The notes below the pieces were generated by a model. That model worked only from the letters and a program-made list of their open reading frames with translations. It was not told where the DNA came from and did no database searches. From assembly GCA_937925925.1 (NCBI GenBank), contig CALANA010000010.1:1-49389 (forward strand): 49,389 bases of DNA, read 5' to 3'. This document shows, one piece after another, positions 25,398 to 33,283 of the stretch; position 1 is the first letter of the stretch; every line of letters starts with the position of its first letter. The position numbers and the translations under genes are program-made. Source of the stretch: an uncultured Chloroflexales bacterium. GTDB lineage: Bacteria; Chloroflexota; Chloroflexia; Chloroflexales; Chloroflexaceae.

Positions 25398-26078
25398 TTA
25401 AAGTTCAACCTGTTTTTCAAAAGCCATTGCCGCCGCTGGCACCTCTCCTTTCTGAAGGTGTAACTTTTCCAGCACGAGTGTCAACAATTCAATGCTCGCA
25501 AAGGCCAATCGCTGTTTATATTCAGGCAAAACCGCTAACTCAGAGTCAGGCTGGTTGCCATTGCTCTGGTTGCTACCCTGCACCTGAAGCAATCCTACGG
25601 TTTCACCCTGGACGACAATCGGGACACAAATCGAACTGGACAGCACAGGCTGATCCCGATAGTAACAGGATGCGCGCGGCTGATGCACCAGATAGTCTCG
25701 TTCGTGATTACGTTGTACCGCCCAACATTTTTCTGGAATGAACGATTCATCCTGCCATGTTGCATCACCCCAGGTTGCGATTGTGCGTGCGCAACCATGC
25801 ACTGGATCAAAATAGGAGAGCTTGACCGACTCGTCGTGAAAGAACTGCCGCATAAAACGGGCGCTAAGTGCAAAAGCCTCTTCAGCACTGGTACAGCGTT
25901 CCAATCGATCATCCAACTCACTGAGGAGATCGATTTCATAGATACGCTGTTCTAACTCATGCACCCATGCGGTCAGATTGGCAACAGCTTGCTGCAACGA
26001 TTGTTCAAGTTGCTGCTGCTCGGGGTGATCAAACGGCACAACCCGTAGATTATCATTGTTTGATCTATGCTCTCCCAT
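25398..26078 (-). CDS. GAF-domain sensor protein without output domain
   Basis: A 226-residue soluble protein: a short coiled coil (about 20-60) then one GAF domain (60-215; SSSICVPIVVQGETVGLLQVQG is typical of the fold). There is no kinase, cyclase or DNA-binding part. It may sense a small molecule or redox state and pass the signal to the neighbouring regulators. I chose ATG 26078 because GGGAG lies 6-10 nt upstream. The preceding receiver gene ends 38 nt away, so the two are probably co-transcribed. Confidence 0.85.
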   Translation of the reverse strand: MGEHRSNNDNLRVVPFDHPEQQQLEQSLQQAVANLTAWVHELEQRIYEIDLLSELDDRLERCTSAEEAFALSARFMRQFFHDESVKLSYFDPVHGCARTIATWGDATWQDESFIPEKCWAVQRNHERDYLVHQPRASCYYRDQPVLSSSICVPIVVQGETVGLLQVQGSNQSNGNQPDSELAVLPEYKQRLAFASIELLTLVLEKLHLQKGEVPAAAMAFEKQVEL

Positions 26079-26116
26079 TATCACTCCCAACCTTATCTCG
26101 CGCCTGATGCTGAACC

Positions 26117-26590
26117 TCATTCATGCGTGATAGCACGCCCTGACGTGCATTTGACTGGAATGTCATGGTGTAGCCGTTCTTCTTCCATCACCAGATTAGT
26201 ACTGGGAACCTCAACGTCTGGTGGTAACGTACCGAGCAACGAGTGGATCAACGGCAACACTTCCGCCCCAAATTCTGACTTGGGAATGAAGCCATCCGCA
26301 CCAGCTGCTGCCGCCGCATTGCGATAGTCGATAGTGTCGTAGTGAGTTAAAATCACAATATGCGGTGCGTTGAACCGCGACTTTAACGAACGGGTGACTT
26401 CTAGCCCGTTGATCTGAGGCATAGCAATGTCCATCAATACCAGATCTGGACGGAGTCTGGTCACCTGCAGCAACGCTTCCGAACCCGAAAGCGCCAGTCC
26501 CACAACTAGAATACGTGGATCAGTCGCAAGAAAGCGTGCAGCTGATCGGAGAAATTCAAAATTGTCATCAACGATCATGATCCGAAACAC
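26117..26590 (-). CDS. Single-domain response regulator with C-terminal tail
   Basis: A 157-residue protein: a receiver domain (1-118) with D8-D9, phospho-acceptor D54 (VLMDIAMPQING), T82 and K104, then about 35 residues without a recognisable fold (EEERLHHDIPVKCTSGRAITHE). No DNA-binding part. The downstream GAF gene starts 38 nt after its stop. With the regulators at 24.1 and 24.7 kb it forms a group of three orphan response regulators around one GAF protein. Confidence 0.9.
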   Translation of the reverse strand: MFRIMIVDDNFEFLRSAARFLATDPRILVVGLALSGSEALLQVTRLRPDLVLMDIAMPQINGLEVTRSLKSRFNAPHIVILTHYDTIDYRNAAAAAGADGFIPKSEFGAEVLPLIHSLLGTLPPDVEVPSTNLVMEEERLHHDIPVKCTSGRAITHE

Positions 26591-26644
26591 AGCTATGCTC
26601 GATCTTTACTAGATAGCCGTCCTCAATATAGCTTGAAATCAAGC

Positions 26645-26755
26645 TATAGCAATCCTCTTCTCATTGTGAACAGGAGTCCAGGCTTCAGCCTGGATGGAGC
26701 GCTCCCAGCGTCAAGCCGGGACTCCGGTCTTCATAACTCACTTAGGATTGCTATA
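26645..26755. repeat. TATAGCAATCCT-ended repeat element
   Basis: Perfect 12-bp terminal inverted repeats TATAGCAATCCT (26645-26656) and AGGATTGCTATA (26744-26755) enclose AGTCCAGGCTTCAGCCTGGA and AGCCGGGACTCCGG. The right end recurs at 134-145 and 29526-29537, next to similar GTCCCGGCTTCAGCC phrases. Confidence 0.75.
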
Positions 26756-26964
26756 TTCCGGCGTGCGTCGATTCTGAGACGTCCCGGCTTTCGCCAGAAC
26801 TCCCCACGCCCAACTGCTATGAGACTGGCTATAGAATACTTCAATACGTTCAGGACAAAATATCATCTGGCGCTTCTGGTTGCTACGGCTCAATCCATAG
26901 CTTGTTTCAGAAACCCAACACTTTGTTCTTTTGTTCTTAATGTACACGATCAGCCAGACATCGG

Positions 26965-27068
26965 CAATCGGGGAAACCCTGAAAGGCCGTAGGCGGCATC
27001 CTGATCTGGCTGGTTAGAATGCGCTGCTTCAGGTGTTTCCCTGAAACCTCTCAGGGTTTCCCCGATTG
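26965..27068. repeat. 18-bp perfect inverted repeat
   Basis: CAATCGGGGAAACCCTGA (26965-26982) pairs perfectly with TCAGGGTTTCCCCGATTG (27051-27068) across 68 nt, and a further GTTTCCCTGAAAC dyad lies inside near 27034-27046. It is another non-coding element or a long stem-loop. Confidence 0.75.
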
Positions 27069-27442
27069 TTAGGATATAACCTTTGCGGTACACTTAATAC
27101 AGATAAGCATACCCAGGTGATCACGTTCGAGCGCCCCACTAGAACATAAAATAACTTGCTGCCAATACCGGTATAACAACAGCGCAGCAAGGACAGACGG
27201 TTTGATAATAGCGTATGGTCAGAATACCACGCGCTTCCCCAGACATCTGACCGCGCTATCTGTAATGACAGAATATAAATGAGTAGAAATTTTTTAGGTT
27301 GAACACACCGAATTCATAATAGTCATCGAGTTCAAAGTGAAATGGGTAGCAACCAAACCTTCTGTTCATAAAGAGTAGTGCAGGCGCTAGAGCGGACTCT
27401 CAATGGCCGCTGTTACTTGCAAGTGGCCTTTGGGTTTATATA

Positions 27443-27498
27443 CTTGCCCACGAGTGTATGGCTTATCAATGACGATGGGTGTGTTGCTCGTGGGCAAG
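27443..27498. repeat. 12-bp perfect inverted repeat upstream of phoU
   Basis: CTTGCCCACGAG (27443-27454) and CTCGTGGGCAAG (27487-27498) are perfect complements separated by 32 nt, 134 nt before the phoU start. They could be paired operator half-sites or a 5'-leader stem. Confidence 0.55.
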
Positions 27499-27631
27499 GT
27501 TAAGTAGTTCTTTCGATTACATCATGCGAGATCGTATATTCGTCTGGTTAACAGGCCAACATCGCATGTTTTCCTGACAGACAGTGTGTATCTCGTGGTG
27601 AGAGACAGAGACAGAGACGGAGGATGGAGTT

Positions 27632-28309
27632 ATGGTACGAGCGCGCTTTGAACATCAAATTGAAACCCTGAACGAAGATCTCCTGCGATTGGGCAGTATG
27701 GTTGAGTTAGCCCTGAGCAGAGCGATAAAAAGTCTGGCCACCAATGATAGTTTGATGGCTTCCTGGATTATTGAGGATGATTTGCAAATCAACTATGCGC
27801 GGTACTCGGTGGAGGAACAGGCGATTACCCTGCTGGCAACGCAGCAACCAGTCGCAAGAGATCTGCGCTTTCTCAGTGTTGTCACTGCCATCGCGGTTGA
27901 GTTAGAGCGTATTGGTGATTATGCCAGCGTCATTGCCCGACGCGTGGAGCGCATAAGTAGGCGCAAGAGCCAGTTGAAGCTGCCCCCTTTGCTTCACGAG
28001 ATGTGCGAGTTGACACAGTCGATGCTCCACACAAGTCTCGAAGCCTTTCTGCACCAGGATCGTGTTCTGACTTATAGCCTCGATCATAATAGTAATCGCG
28101 TTTATGAGTATGAAGGTATTCTGCGCTCAAAACTCATTGATGTGGCACGCAATCAACCGGAATATATTGAGACCGTCATCGATCTACTGGATGTCATCCA
28201 TGCCCTCGAGCGCGTAGGAGACCGTGCGACAAATATTGGCGAACGGGTGATTTACCTCGTAGCAAGTGTCGTTGAAGAAATGGATAGGCCGCATTTTTGT
28301 GCTGCCTGA
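27632..28309 (+). CDS. phoU: PhoU-family phosphate signalling regulator
   Basis: A 225-residue all-helical protein made of two three-helix PhoU repeats. Each repeat has the metal-binding signature: LERIGDYASVIA (about 90-101) and LERVGDRATNIGE (about 190-202). PhoU links the Pst phosphate transporter to the PhoR/PhoB system and represses phosphate starvation genes. No pst, phoR or phoB gene is in this window, so the gene stands alone. GGAGGATGGAG immediately before the ATG serves as ribosome binding site. A strong hairpin 45 nt after the stop probably ends the transcript. Confidence 0.93.
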   Translation: MVRARFEHQIETLNEDLLRLGSMVELALSRAIKSLATNDSLMASWIIEDDLQINYARYSVEEQAITLLATQQPVARDLRFLSVVTAIAVELERIGDYASVIARRVERISRRKSQLKLPPLLHEMCELTQSMLHTSLEAFLHQDRVLTYSLDHNSNRVYEYEGILRSKLIDVARNQPEYIETVIDLLDVIHALERVGDRATNIGERVIYLVASVVEEMDRPHFCAA

Positions 28310-28353
28310 CGGAGTTTGATCGACCAGAAAGCTCATACCTCTCCACCTCCCCA

Positions 28354-28394
28354 CACCCCTGAGCCTGAAACAGGCTCAGGGGTGAATGTGTTTT
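28354..28394 (+). terminator. Hairpin terminator after phoU
   Basis: CACCCCTGAGCCTG (28354-28367) and CAGGCTCAGGGGTG (28371-28384) form a perfect 14-bp stem with a 3-nt AAA loop; four T residues follow at 28391-28394. The T run is short and 6 nt away, so it may instead be a repeat-type stabilising hairpin. Confidence 0.55.
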
Positions 28395-28530
28395 CACGTG
28401 CAGGTTTGTTTGAAAGTACACAAAGAACACCGGAGCAGACGAACGGTCAAGACTCTCGCCGATGCCTCGGACGGTCGTGGTTTGAAAGGCACCCAGAGAA
28501 CGCCGGAGCAGACGAACGGTCTGGTGTTTC
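28385..28530. repeat. Short direct repeat after phoU
   Basis: ACACCGGAGCAGACGAACGGTC (near 28428) reappears at about 28500 as ACGCCGGAGCAGACGAACGGTC; the phrases GTTTGAAAG.ACACAAAGAACA and GTTTGAAAGGCACCCAGAGAAC precede them. A roughly 70-bp tandem duplication with divergence. Confidence 0.6.
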
Positions 28531-28787
28531 ATACCAATTTGATTTTGACCGTGCGCATCCTCTGCCTCGTCTTGCGCTTCTTCATGTCAGGACAGACGCG
28601 GTGCTATAGACGACTCGTCTGTTCACCCGCGGCAGCGGTGGTATGTTCGGTGTTGTTCAGGTCTCTTCTACCCTACCGCAGGCGCAAAAGCTTGTCCTGA
28701 ACCAAGGTGAAGGGACGTGATGTGTAAGCGACCGCGTACCGCGTGTGCATGACATGCACACGCAGAAGGGTCACGTCGAAACAGTAT
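28531..28787. repeat. ATACC-ended dispersed repeat, copy E (257 bp, replaced interior)
   Basis: It starts ATACCAATTTGATTTTGACC and ends GAAGGGTCACGTCGAAACAGTAT, as in copies A and D. The interior instead carries the CCGCAGGCGCAAAAGCTTGTCC and ACCGCGTACC phrases found at 8.4-8.8 kb, so one repeat family may have inserted into, or exchanged with, another. Confidence 0.75.
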
Positions 28788-28878
28788 CAGTACCCCCGGC
28801 GTCCTCTGTAGTCAAACCAGCTCATGGAGCATCAGGTTTTGCAATGGCCTTTTCAGACAGTCTCTGAGAGTATGGAGA

Positions 28879-29118
28879 TCACGCACGCTCCTCGAGCCAT
28901 ACCAGACGACTTTCCAGCGAACGGAGCATGCTTTCCATCTCTTCAACCATCCAATTGGCATAGTTCCGATCATACGTTGGATGCCAACGCGCATATTCGT
29001 TGATCAGTAATTCCACTTTGGAACGTACTGCCGGCCACTCGGCAATCCACTGGTCAATGCTTACATCACCATCAATCAGATCGGCAACAACATCAGGGCT
29101 TTTCTGTAGTTCTGTCAT
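28879..29118 (-). CDS. Small acidic protein of unknown function
   Basis: A 79-residue protein, rich in Glu, Asp and Trp and probably helical (IAEWPAVRSKVELLINEYARW; MVEEMESMLRSLESRLVWLEE). I recognise no family. The gene is supported by AAGGAG 8 nt before ATG 29118 and by coding-like composition between two repeats. A repeat copy begins 42 nt upstream of the start. The C-terminal helix could form a coiled coil. Confidence 0.6.
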   Translation of the reverse strand: MTELQKSPDVVADLIDGDVSIDQWIAEWPAVRSKVELLINEYARWHPTYDRNYANWMVEEMESMLRSLESRLVWLEERA

Positions 29119-29159
29119 CTCCGTACTCCTTTCTCAAAACCAAAAACGGTTTATGTGTT

Positions 29160-29395
29160 ATACCAATTTGATTTCGACCTTCCGCATCCTGTGGTCTGTC
29201 TTACGTTTGCTCATACGACCACGAGACTTCCCCTGGAACGAGATGTCGAGGGGCGCGTAACGGTGTTGCATGCAACGCCCCTCCTCCGAAATCTCCACAT
29301 GTGCGGGGGCCTGCGGCCCCCGCACCCCGCCGAGACGCAGTCTTGTTGGAGGACGAATGGCAAGAACATGCCGAAGGGTCACGTCGAAACGGTAT
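29160..29395. repeat. ATACC-ended dispersed repeat, copy D (236 bp)
   Basis: It starts ATACCAATTTGATTTCGACC and ends GGGTCACGTCGAAACGGTAT. Inside are GAGACTTCCCCTGGA, TGTTGCATGCAACGCC, the GGGGGCCTGCGGCCCCC palindrome and CGAGACGCAGTCTTGTTGGAGGA. It is the best-preserved copy together with A, and its left end faces the small-protein gene at 28879-29118. Confidence 0.85.
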
Positions 29396-30162
29396 TATCT
29401 GGCCGAGTCACCCACTTCGCCATATGTAGCAAGCCTATGCCAATGGTAAATCGGAGTCCTGGCTCAAGCCGAGACGGAGCGAGACCAGGGCAAAAGCGGG
29501 GACTTCGGTGCATCACAACTATCATAGGATTGCTATACCACGCCTGCACTCCCAACTGAACGGGTAGCTACCTCCCGCTCACTCTGTTATGAGCATAAAC
29601 GTAGTTGAATATTATGACAATCGGGGTATTCCTGGGAAAGAGTCCTGGCAAGACCTGAAAAATCCATAGCCAGAAACTGATACGAATTTGCCCTGAACGC
29701 GGCAAAAAAGGGGCAGATGTTGCCTGGAACGAAGCGCAGCGCTCTGAAGCGTCTCAGGCTCTGAGGCGGGAGATTCTTCGCTCCACTGCGTTCCACTCCG
29801 TTCCGCTCAGAATGACATGGGTAGGGTACACGTTGCCACGTTGAATCCAGACTGGTATGAGGTCAGGATCGAGCAGACACGACGGCATCGACAGCAAAGA
29901 TGGACACCATCACTTGAGCATGTTCTCTGCATCCGAATGCCGCATGCATAGAGCAAGCTGATTGGCATTGAACACGGGGAGTCCCGGCTTCAGCCCCGGC
30001 GGGCAGTCCCGGCTTCGGCCCGGGAGCGGAGTCCCGGCTTCAGCCGGGGACAGAACAAGACCAGACTCAAGCCTGCATCCAGTCTTCAGAGACCAGGCTT
30101 GATGCTGGACTCTGGTCTTCAGAACTCATGGAGGATTGCCAAAGCAGAGATAGTACCTGACG
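29396..30162. other. Intergenic region with dispersed short repeats
   Basis: No gene supported. It holds an AGGATTGCTATA end (29526-29537), a palindromic CTGAAGCG..CGCTTCAG-like stretch around 29730-29770, and a cluster of GAGTCCCGGCTTCAGCC-type units (29970-30060) followed by CTTCAGAACTCATGGAGGATTGCC. These match the phrases inside the 26645-26755 element and the 44.55-kb spacer. Confidence 0.5.
29970..30060. repeat. GTCCCGGCTTCAGCC repeat cluster
   Basis: Three units of AGTCCCGGCTTC.GCCC in about 80 bp. The same phrase occurs inverted near 44560 and in altered form near 26675 and 29455, so it is a genome-wide dispersed motif. Confidence 0.7.
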
Positions 30163-30813
30163 TCAGTCGTTGGATGTTACCACGCCCATCCGGATCGCAT
30201 AACGCACCAGGCCGGCCACGTCGTGAATATCCAGTCGTTCCATCAGTTGGGCACGGTGGGTTTCCACCGTTTTAACGCTGATATGCAGCATACGCGCTAT
30301 TTCCTGCGTTGTACATCCTTCGGCAATGAGTTGGAGAATCTCACGCTGACGAGCGGTCAAGCGTTGCAACGAACTGGATTCACCGCCAACACGCTGGACA
30401 TACTCAACGACATGTTTGGAAACAGCCGGACTGAGATAGGTTTCACCGCGCATAACCGCATTGATCGCCAGTTCCAGTTCGGTGACACTGGCATCTTTGA
30501 GCAGGTACCCCATGGCTCCCGCCCGGAGCGCCTGCAAAACATACTCTTCGTTGGCATGCATCGACAACATAACCACATGCACATGCGGAAATTCTTGCGC
30601 AACACGTGCCGTTGCCTCCAGGCCGTTCAAACCAGACATCGCGATGTCCATCAAAACCACATCAGGTTGCTGAGAGGCAATCATCTGTAATGCCTCACGG
30701 CCATCTGCGGCTTCGGCAATAACCTCAATGCCTTCGATGCTCTGAAACAGGGCACGAAATCCAGCACGCACAAGAGTGTGATCATCTGCAAGTAACACAC
30801 GAACTGGCTTCAT
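30163..30813 (-). CDS. NarL/FixJ-type response regulator
   Basis: A 216-residue DNA-binding regulator. The receiver domain (1-120) has D10-D11, phospho-acceptor D56 (VVLMDIAMSGLNG), S84 and K106. The LuxR-type HTH (about 150-208) is canonical: LTARQREILQLIAEG, then ISVKTVETHRAQLMERL. The start overlaps the stop of the sensor kinase gene by 4 nt (ATGA at 30810-30813), so the two form a coupled two-component pair. Confidence 0.95.
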   Translation of the reverse strand: MKPVRVLLADDHTLVRAGFRALFQSIEGIEVIAEAADGREALQMIASQQPDVVLMDIAMSGLNGLEATARVAQEFPHVHVVMLSMHANEEYVLQALRAGAMGYLLKDASVTELELAINAVMRGETYLSPAVSKHVVEYVQRVGGESSSLQRLTARQREILQLIAEGCTTQEIARMLHISVKTVETHRAQLMERLDIHDVAGLVRYAIRMGVVTSND

Positions 30814-33011
30814 GCTAAACTCCTCTTATCCAGATTGGTATGCGATGCGTAGATCGCTAACGGAAAACGTACCCAGATCTCGGTACCGCGTTGCGGGGTG
30901 GAGGTAATTTCAATCTGCCCACCCGCAAACAATACCCGCTCTTGCATGCCCAATAATCCGGAACATGCGCCACGCATGGCCCGTGTCTGAGCATCACGGA
31001 CATCAAACCCGATGCCATCATCACGGATGATCAAATACAGCATATCATCCCGATACTGCAACGAAACCCGTACGCGATGCGCCTGGGCATGGCGTACCAC
31101 ATTGGTCAACGCCTCCTGGGTCACCCGAAAACACGCGGTCTCAAGATCAGGCGGCAAGCGAATAGTACTGAGATCAGCGGTAAACCTGGCATCAAAACCA
31201 GCCAGCCGCGACTGCCGATCAACATACCAGCGCAGCGCAGCTACCAACCCCAGATCATCGAGCATTGATGGCCGCAGATCCAGTGATAGATCGCGCACCT
31301 GTTGCAGCGTGCGATCCACAATCCCGATATTCTCCTCAAGATAGGGCATTAAGGCCGGAACATCGGCAAGCTGGCGCACAGACTGCAAGTTGATTTTCAT
31401 CGCCGTAAGCGCCTGCCCGATTTCATCGTGCAACTCGCGTGCAATGTTACGTCGTTCGGCTTCCTGAGCATCAAGCAACCGGCGCGAGAGCGTCTGGAGC
31501 CGTTCGTGGCCGGTACGCACCTGCTTGAAGAGCCGCGCATTTTGAATAGCCACACCAACTTGCTGCCCTAGCACCTTGAAAAAATCGATCTGATCTTCTT
31601 CAAACACGGTTGGTGCATGGCTAAACAGATCCACAACCCCTTGAATCTGACCCCGCGCCAGCAGCGGAATACCAAGATAACTACGCCAGCGTGGGCGATC
31701 AAGATCGAGACCTACCGCCAAAAACAGATCAACTTCCCGAAAATCTTCCTTGAGTAATACATCGCGCCGCCGTACCACCCGTTCATTATGCGCAGAATAG
31801 GCCGGCAAAGTACGAAACGCCTCGGACATACGCGGTGGCAGGCCCCAACTGGCTTCCAGCGACAGCAAATCCTCTGCATCATTATAATAGTAGAGGGCAC
31901 CACCCGCGACATTGAGTTGCTCGGCCAGGAGTGTATTCAATATCCCAAAGACCTCGGTTATTTCCAGCGAACTGCTGACAGCAGCAGTCACAGTGTTGAG
32001 TGTCACCAGTTCCCGGTTGCGCTGCTTCAGCTCACGTTCCCATTGGTTGCGGATGGTCATATCAATACCCGTACTCACAATGTATTCGATCTCGCCGGTC
32101 GCTTTGCGCAAACTGGTATTTGACCAGGCAATCGTACGTCGATCACCATCACGTGTCAGCCAGTGGTTTTCGCACTCGTTAGGCAACCGGCCTTCCTCTA
32201 GATGTGTAAAGATCGAGCGGGCCAGCGTCGCTTCCTGTGGAGACAGCAAAACGTCCCAAAAATGCTTGTGCTGTACCTCAGCAAACGTATAGCCACTTAA
32301 TTGCTCACAGGCCCGGTTAAAGCGCACGATACGCCCGGCTGGATCCAACACCATGACCAGTAACCCGGAGGTATCAAGAATCGCCGTAGCAAGATCGCGC
32401 TCTTTGCGCAATATCTCTTCGGTTTGTTTGTGTTTCGTCATATCACTACTAACGACTATGATACCATCAGACTGCCCGGTATCATCTTTTCGCAACGCTA
32501 CCGACATACAAACATCGACCGTGCGTCCATCCTTGCCTTGCTGGACAGCCTCTCCCTGCCAGTACTCACGCTCTGCGCTGACATGCACTACGGCCGGCTG
32601 ATCCCCATTGAGTGACAGTGGCCTGACAAGATCGTGCAGCGATTGCCCCACCGCCTCTTCACTCGACCAGCCATACAGTGCTTCAGCGGCCTTATTCCAA
32701 TACTGAACAGTAAAGTTCTGGTCGGTCATCATAACCGCCTGTCCAAGCTGGTCAAAGTAGCGTACCGGATCGCAGGTGTGGCGATCATCCGCATCAGAAT
32801 GGTTCACGGGTGCTGCGTGCAAGATAAGATACAGCGAGATGATGCTGACCAGAACAAACAATACACCTTGTATGATCAACACACCAACAGACCAGTTTGT
32901 ATCAGCAACTATGTGTTTCACTACCCAGTTTGAAAGGAGCAAATAGGCAATGACGACGACAGCATAGATCAGACTGAGACGTAAGGCGCGGTGTGTACGT
33001 ATGTACGGCAT
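30810..33011 (-). CDS. NarX/DesK-type sensor histidine kinase with PAS-PAS-GAF input
   Basis: A 733-residue membrane protein. Two helices (about 12-30 and 42-66) are separated by a very short outside loop, so sensing is probably cytoplasmic. Two PAS domains (about 85-200 and 210-330), a GAF domain (350-500) and a HisKA_3 dimerisation domain follow; the phospho-accepting histidine is in ARELHDEIGQALTAMK. The HATPase domain has EALTNVVRHAQA (N box), DDGIGFD and GLLGMQER. It phosphorylates the overlapping NarL-type regulator and could also serve the orphan receivers at 24-26 kb. I chose ATG 33011, where AAAGG lies 9-13 nt upstream; an in-frame TTG at 33029 is less likely. Confidence 0.93.
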   Translation of the reverse strand: MPYIRTHRALRLSLIYAVVVIAYLLLSNWVVKHIVADTNWSVGVLIIQGVLFVLVSIISLYLILHAAPVNHSDADDRHTCDPVRYFDQLGQAVMMTDQNFTVQYWNKAAEALYGWSSEEAVGQSLHDLVRPLSLNGDQPAVVHVSAEREYWQGEAVQQGKDGRTVDVCMSVALRKDDTGQSDGIIVVSSDMTKHKQTEEILRKERDLATAILDTSGLLVMVLDPAGRIVRFNRACEQLSGYTFAEVQHKHFWDVLLSPQEATLARSIFTHLEEGRLPNECENHWLTRDGDRRTIAWSNTSLRKATGEIEYIVSTGIDMTIRNQWERELKQRNRELVTLNTVTAAVSSSLEITEVFGILNTLLAEQLNVAGGALYYYNDAEDLLSLEASWGLPPRMSEAFRTLPAYSAHNERVVRRRDVLLKEDFREVDLFLAVGLDLDRPRWRSYLGIPLLARGQIQGVVDLFSHAPTVFEEDQIDFFKVLGQQVGVAIQNARLFKQVRTGHERLQTLSRRLLDAQEAERRNIARELHDEIGQALTAMKINLQSVRQLADVPALMPYLEENIGIVDRTLQQVRDLSLDLRPSMLDDLGLVAALRWYVDRQSRLAGFDARFTADLSTIRLPPDLETACFRVTQEALTNVVRHAQAHRVRVSLQYRDDMLYLIIRDDGIGFDVRDAQTRAMRGACSGLLGMQERVLFAGGQIEITSTPQRGTEIWVRFPLAIYASHTNLDKRSLA

Positions 33012-33283
33012 ACCGACGTAGCCTTTCAATCTTTCTGCAATGACGCCGGGGTATATGGAAATACTCGAATTAATTCACAGTATACGAGTATTTGAGAGGT
33101 TGAGCAAGGGCAGACAACGAAGACTATTCTGCCGAGGGCCAACGCGCCAACATGCAATGATCACCTTGATGTGATCACTGACACATAGGAACGCAACAGG
33201 GGCAGGCACGAGGCACTGCCCCTACCAGAATCTGCACGTGAGCAAACCTGGTTCCAACCAATGCTTTATGCTGTGACAACACC

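Larger units (their letters stand above)
26591..27631. other. 1-kb intergenic region with three inverted-repeat structures
   Basis: No coding frame has convincing character. It holds the TATAGCAATCCT element (26645-26755), an 18-bp perfect inverted repeat (26965-27068) and a 12-bp perfect inverted repeat (27443-27498) upstream of phoU. The part after 27100 is AT-rich and could hold the phoU promoter or a small RNA; I could not identify either. Confidence 0.5.
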
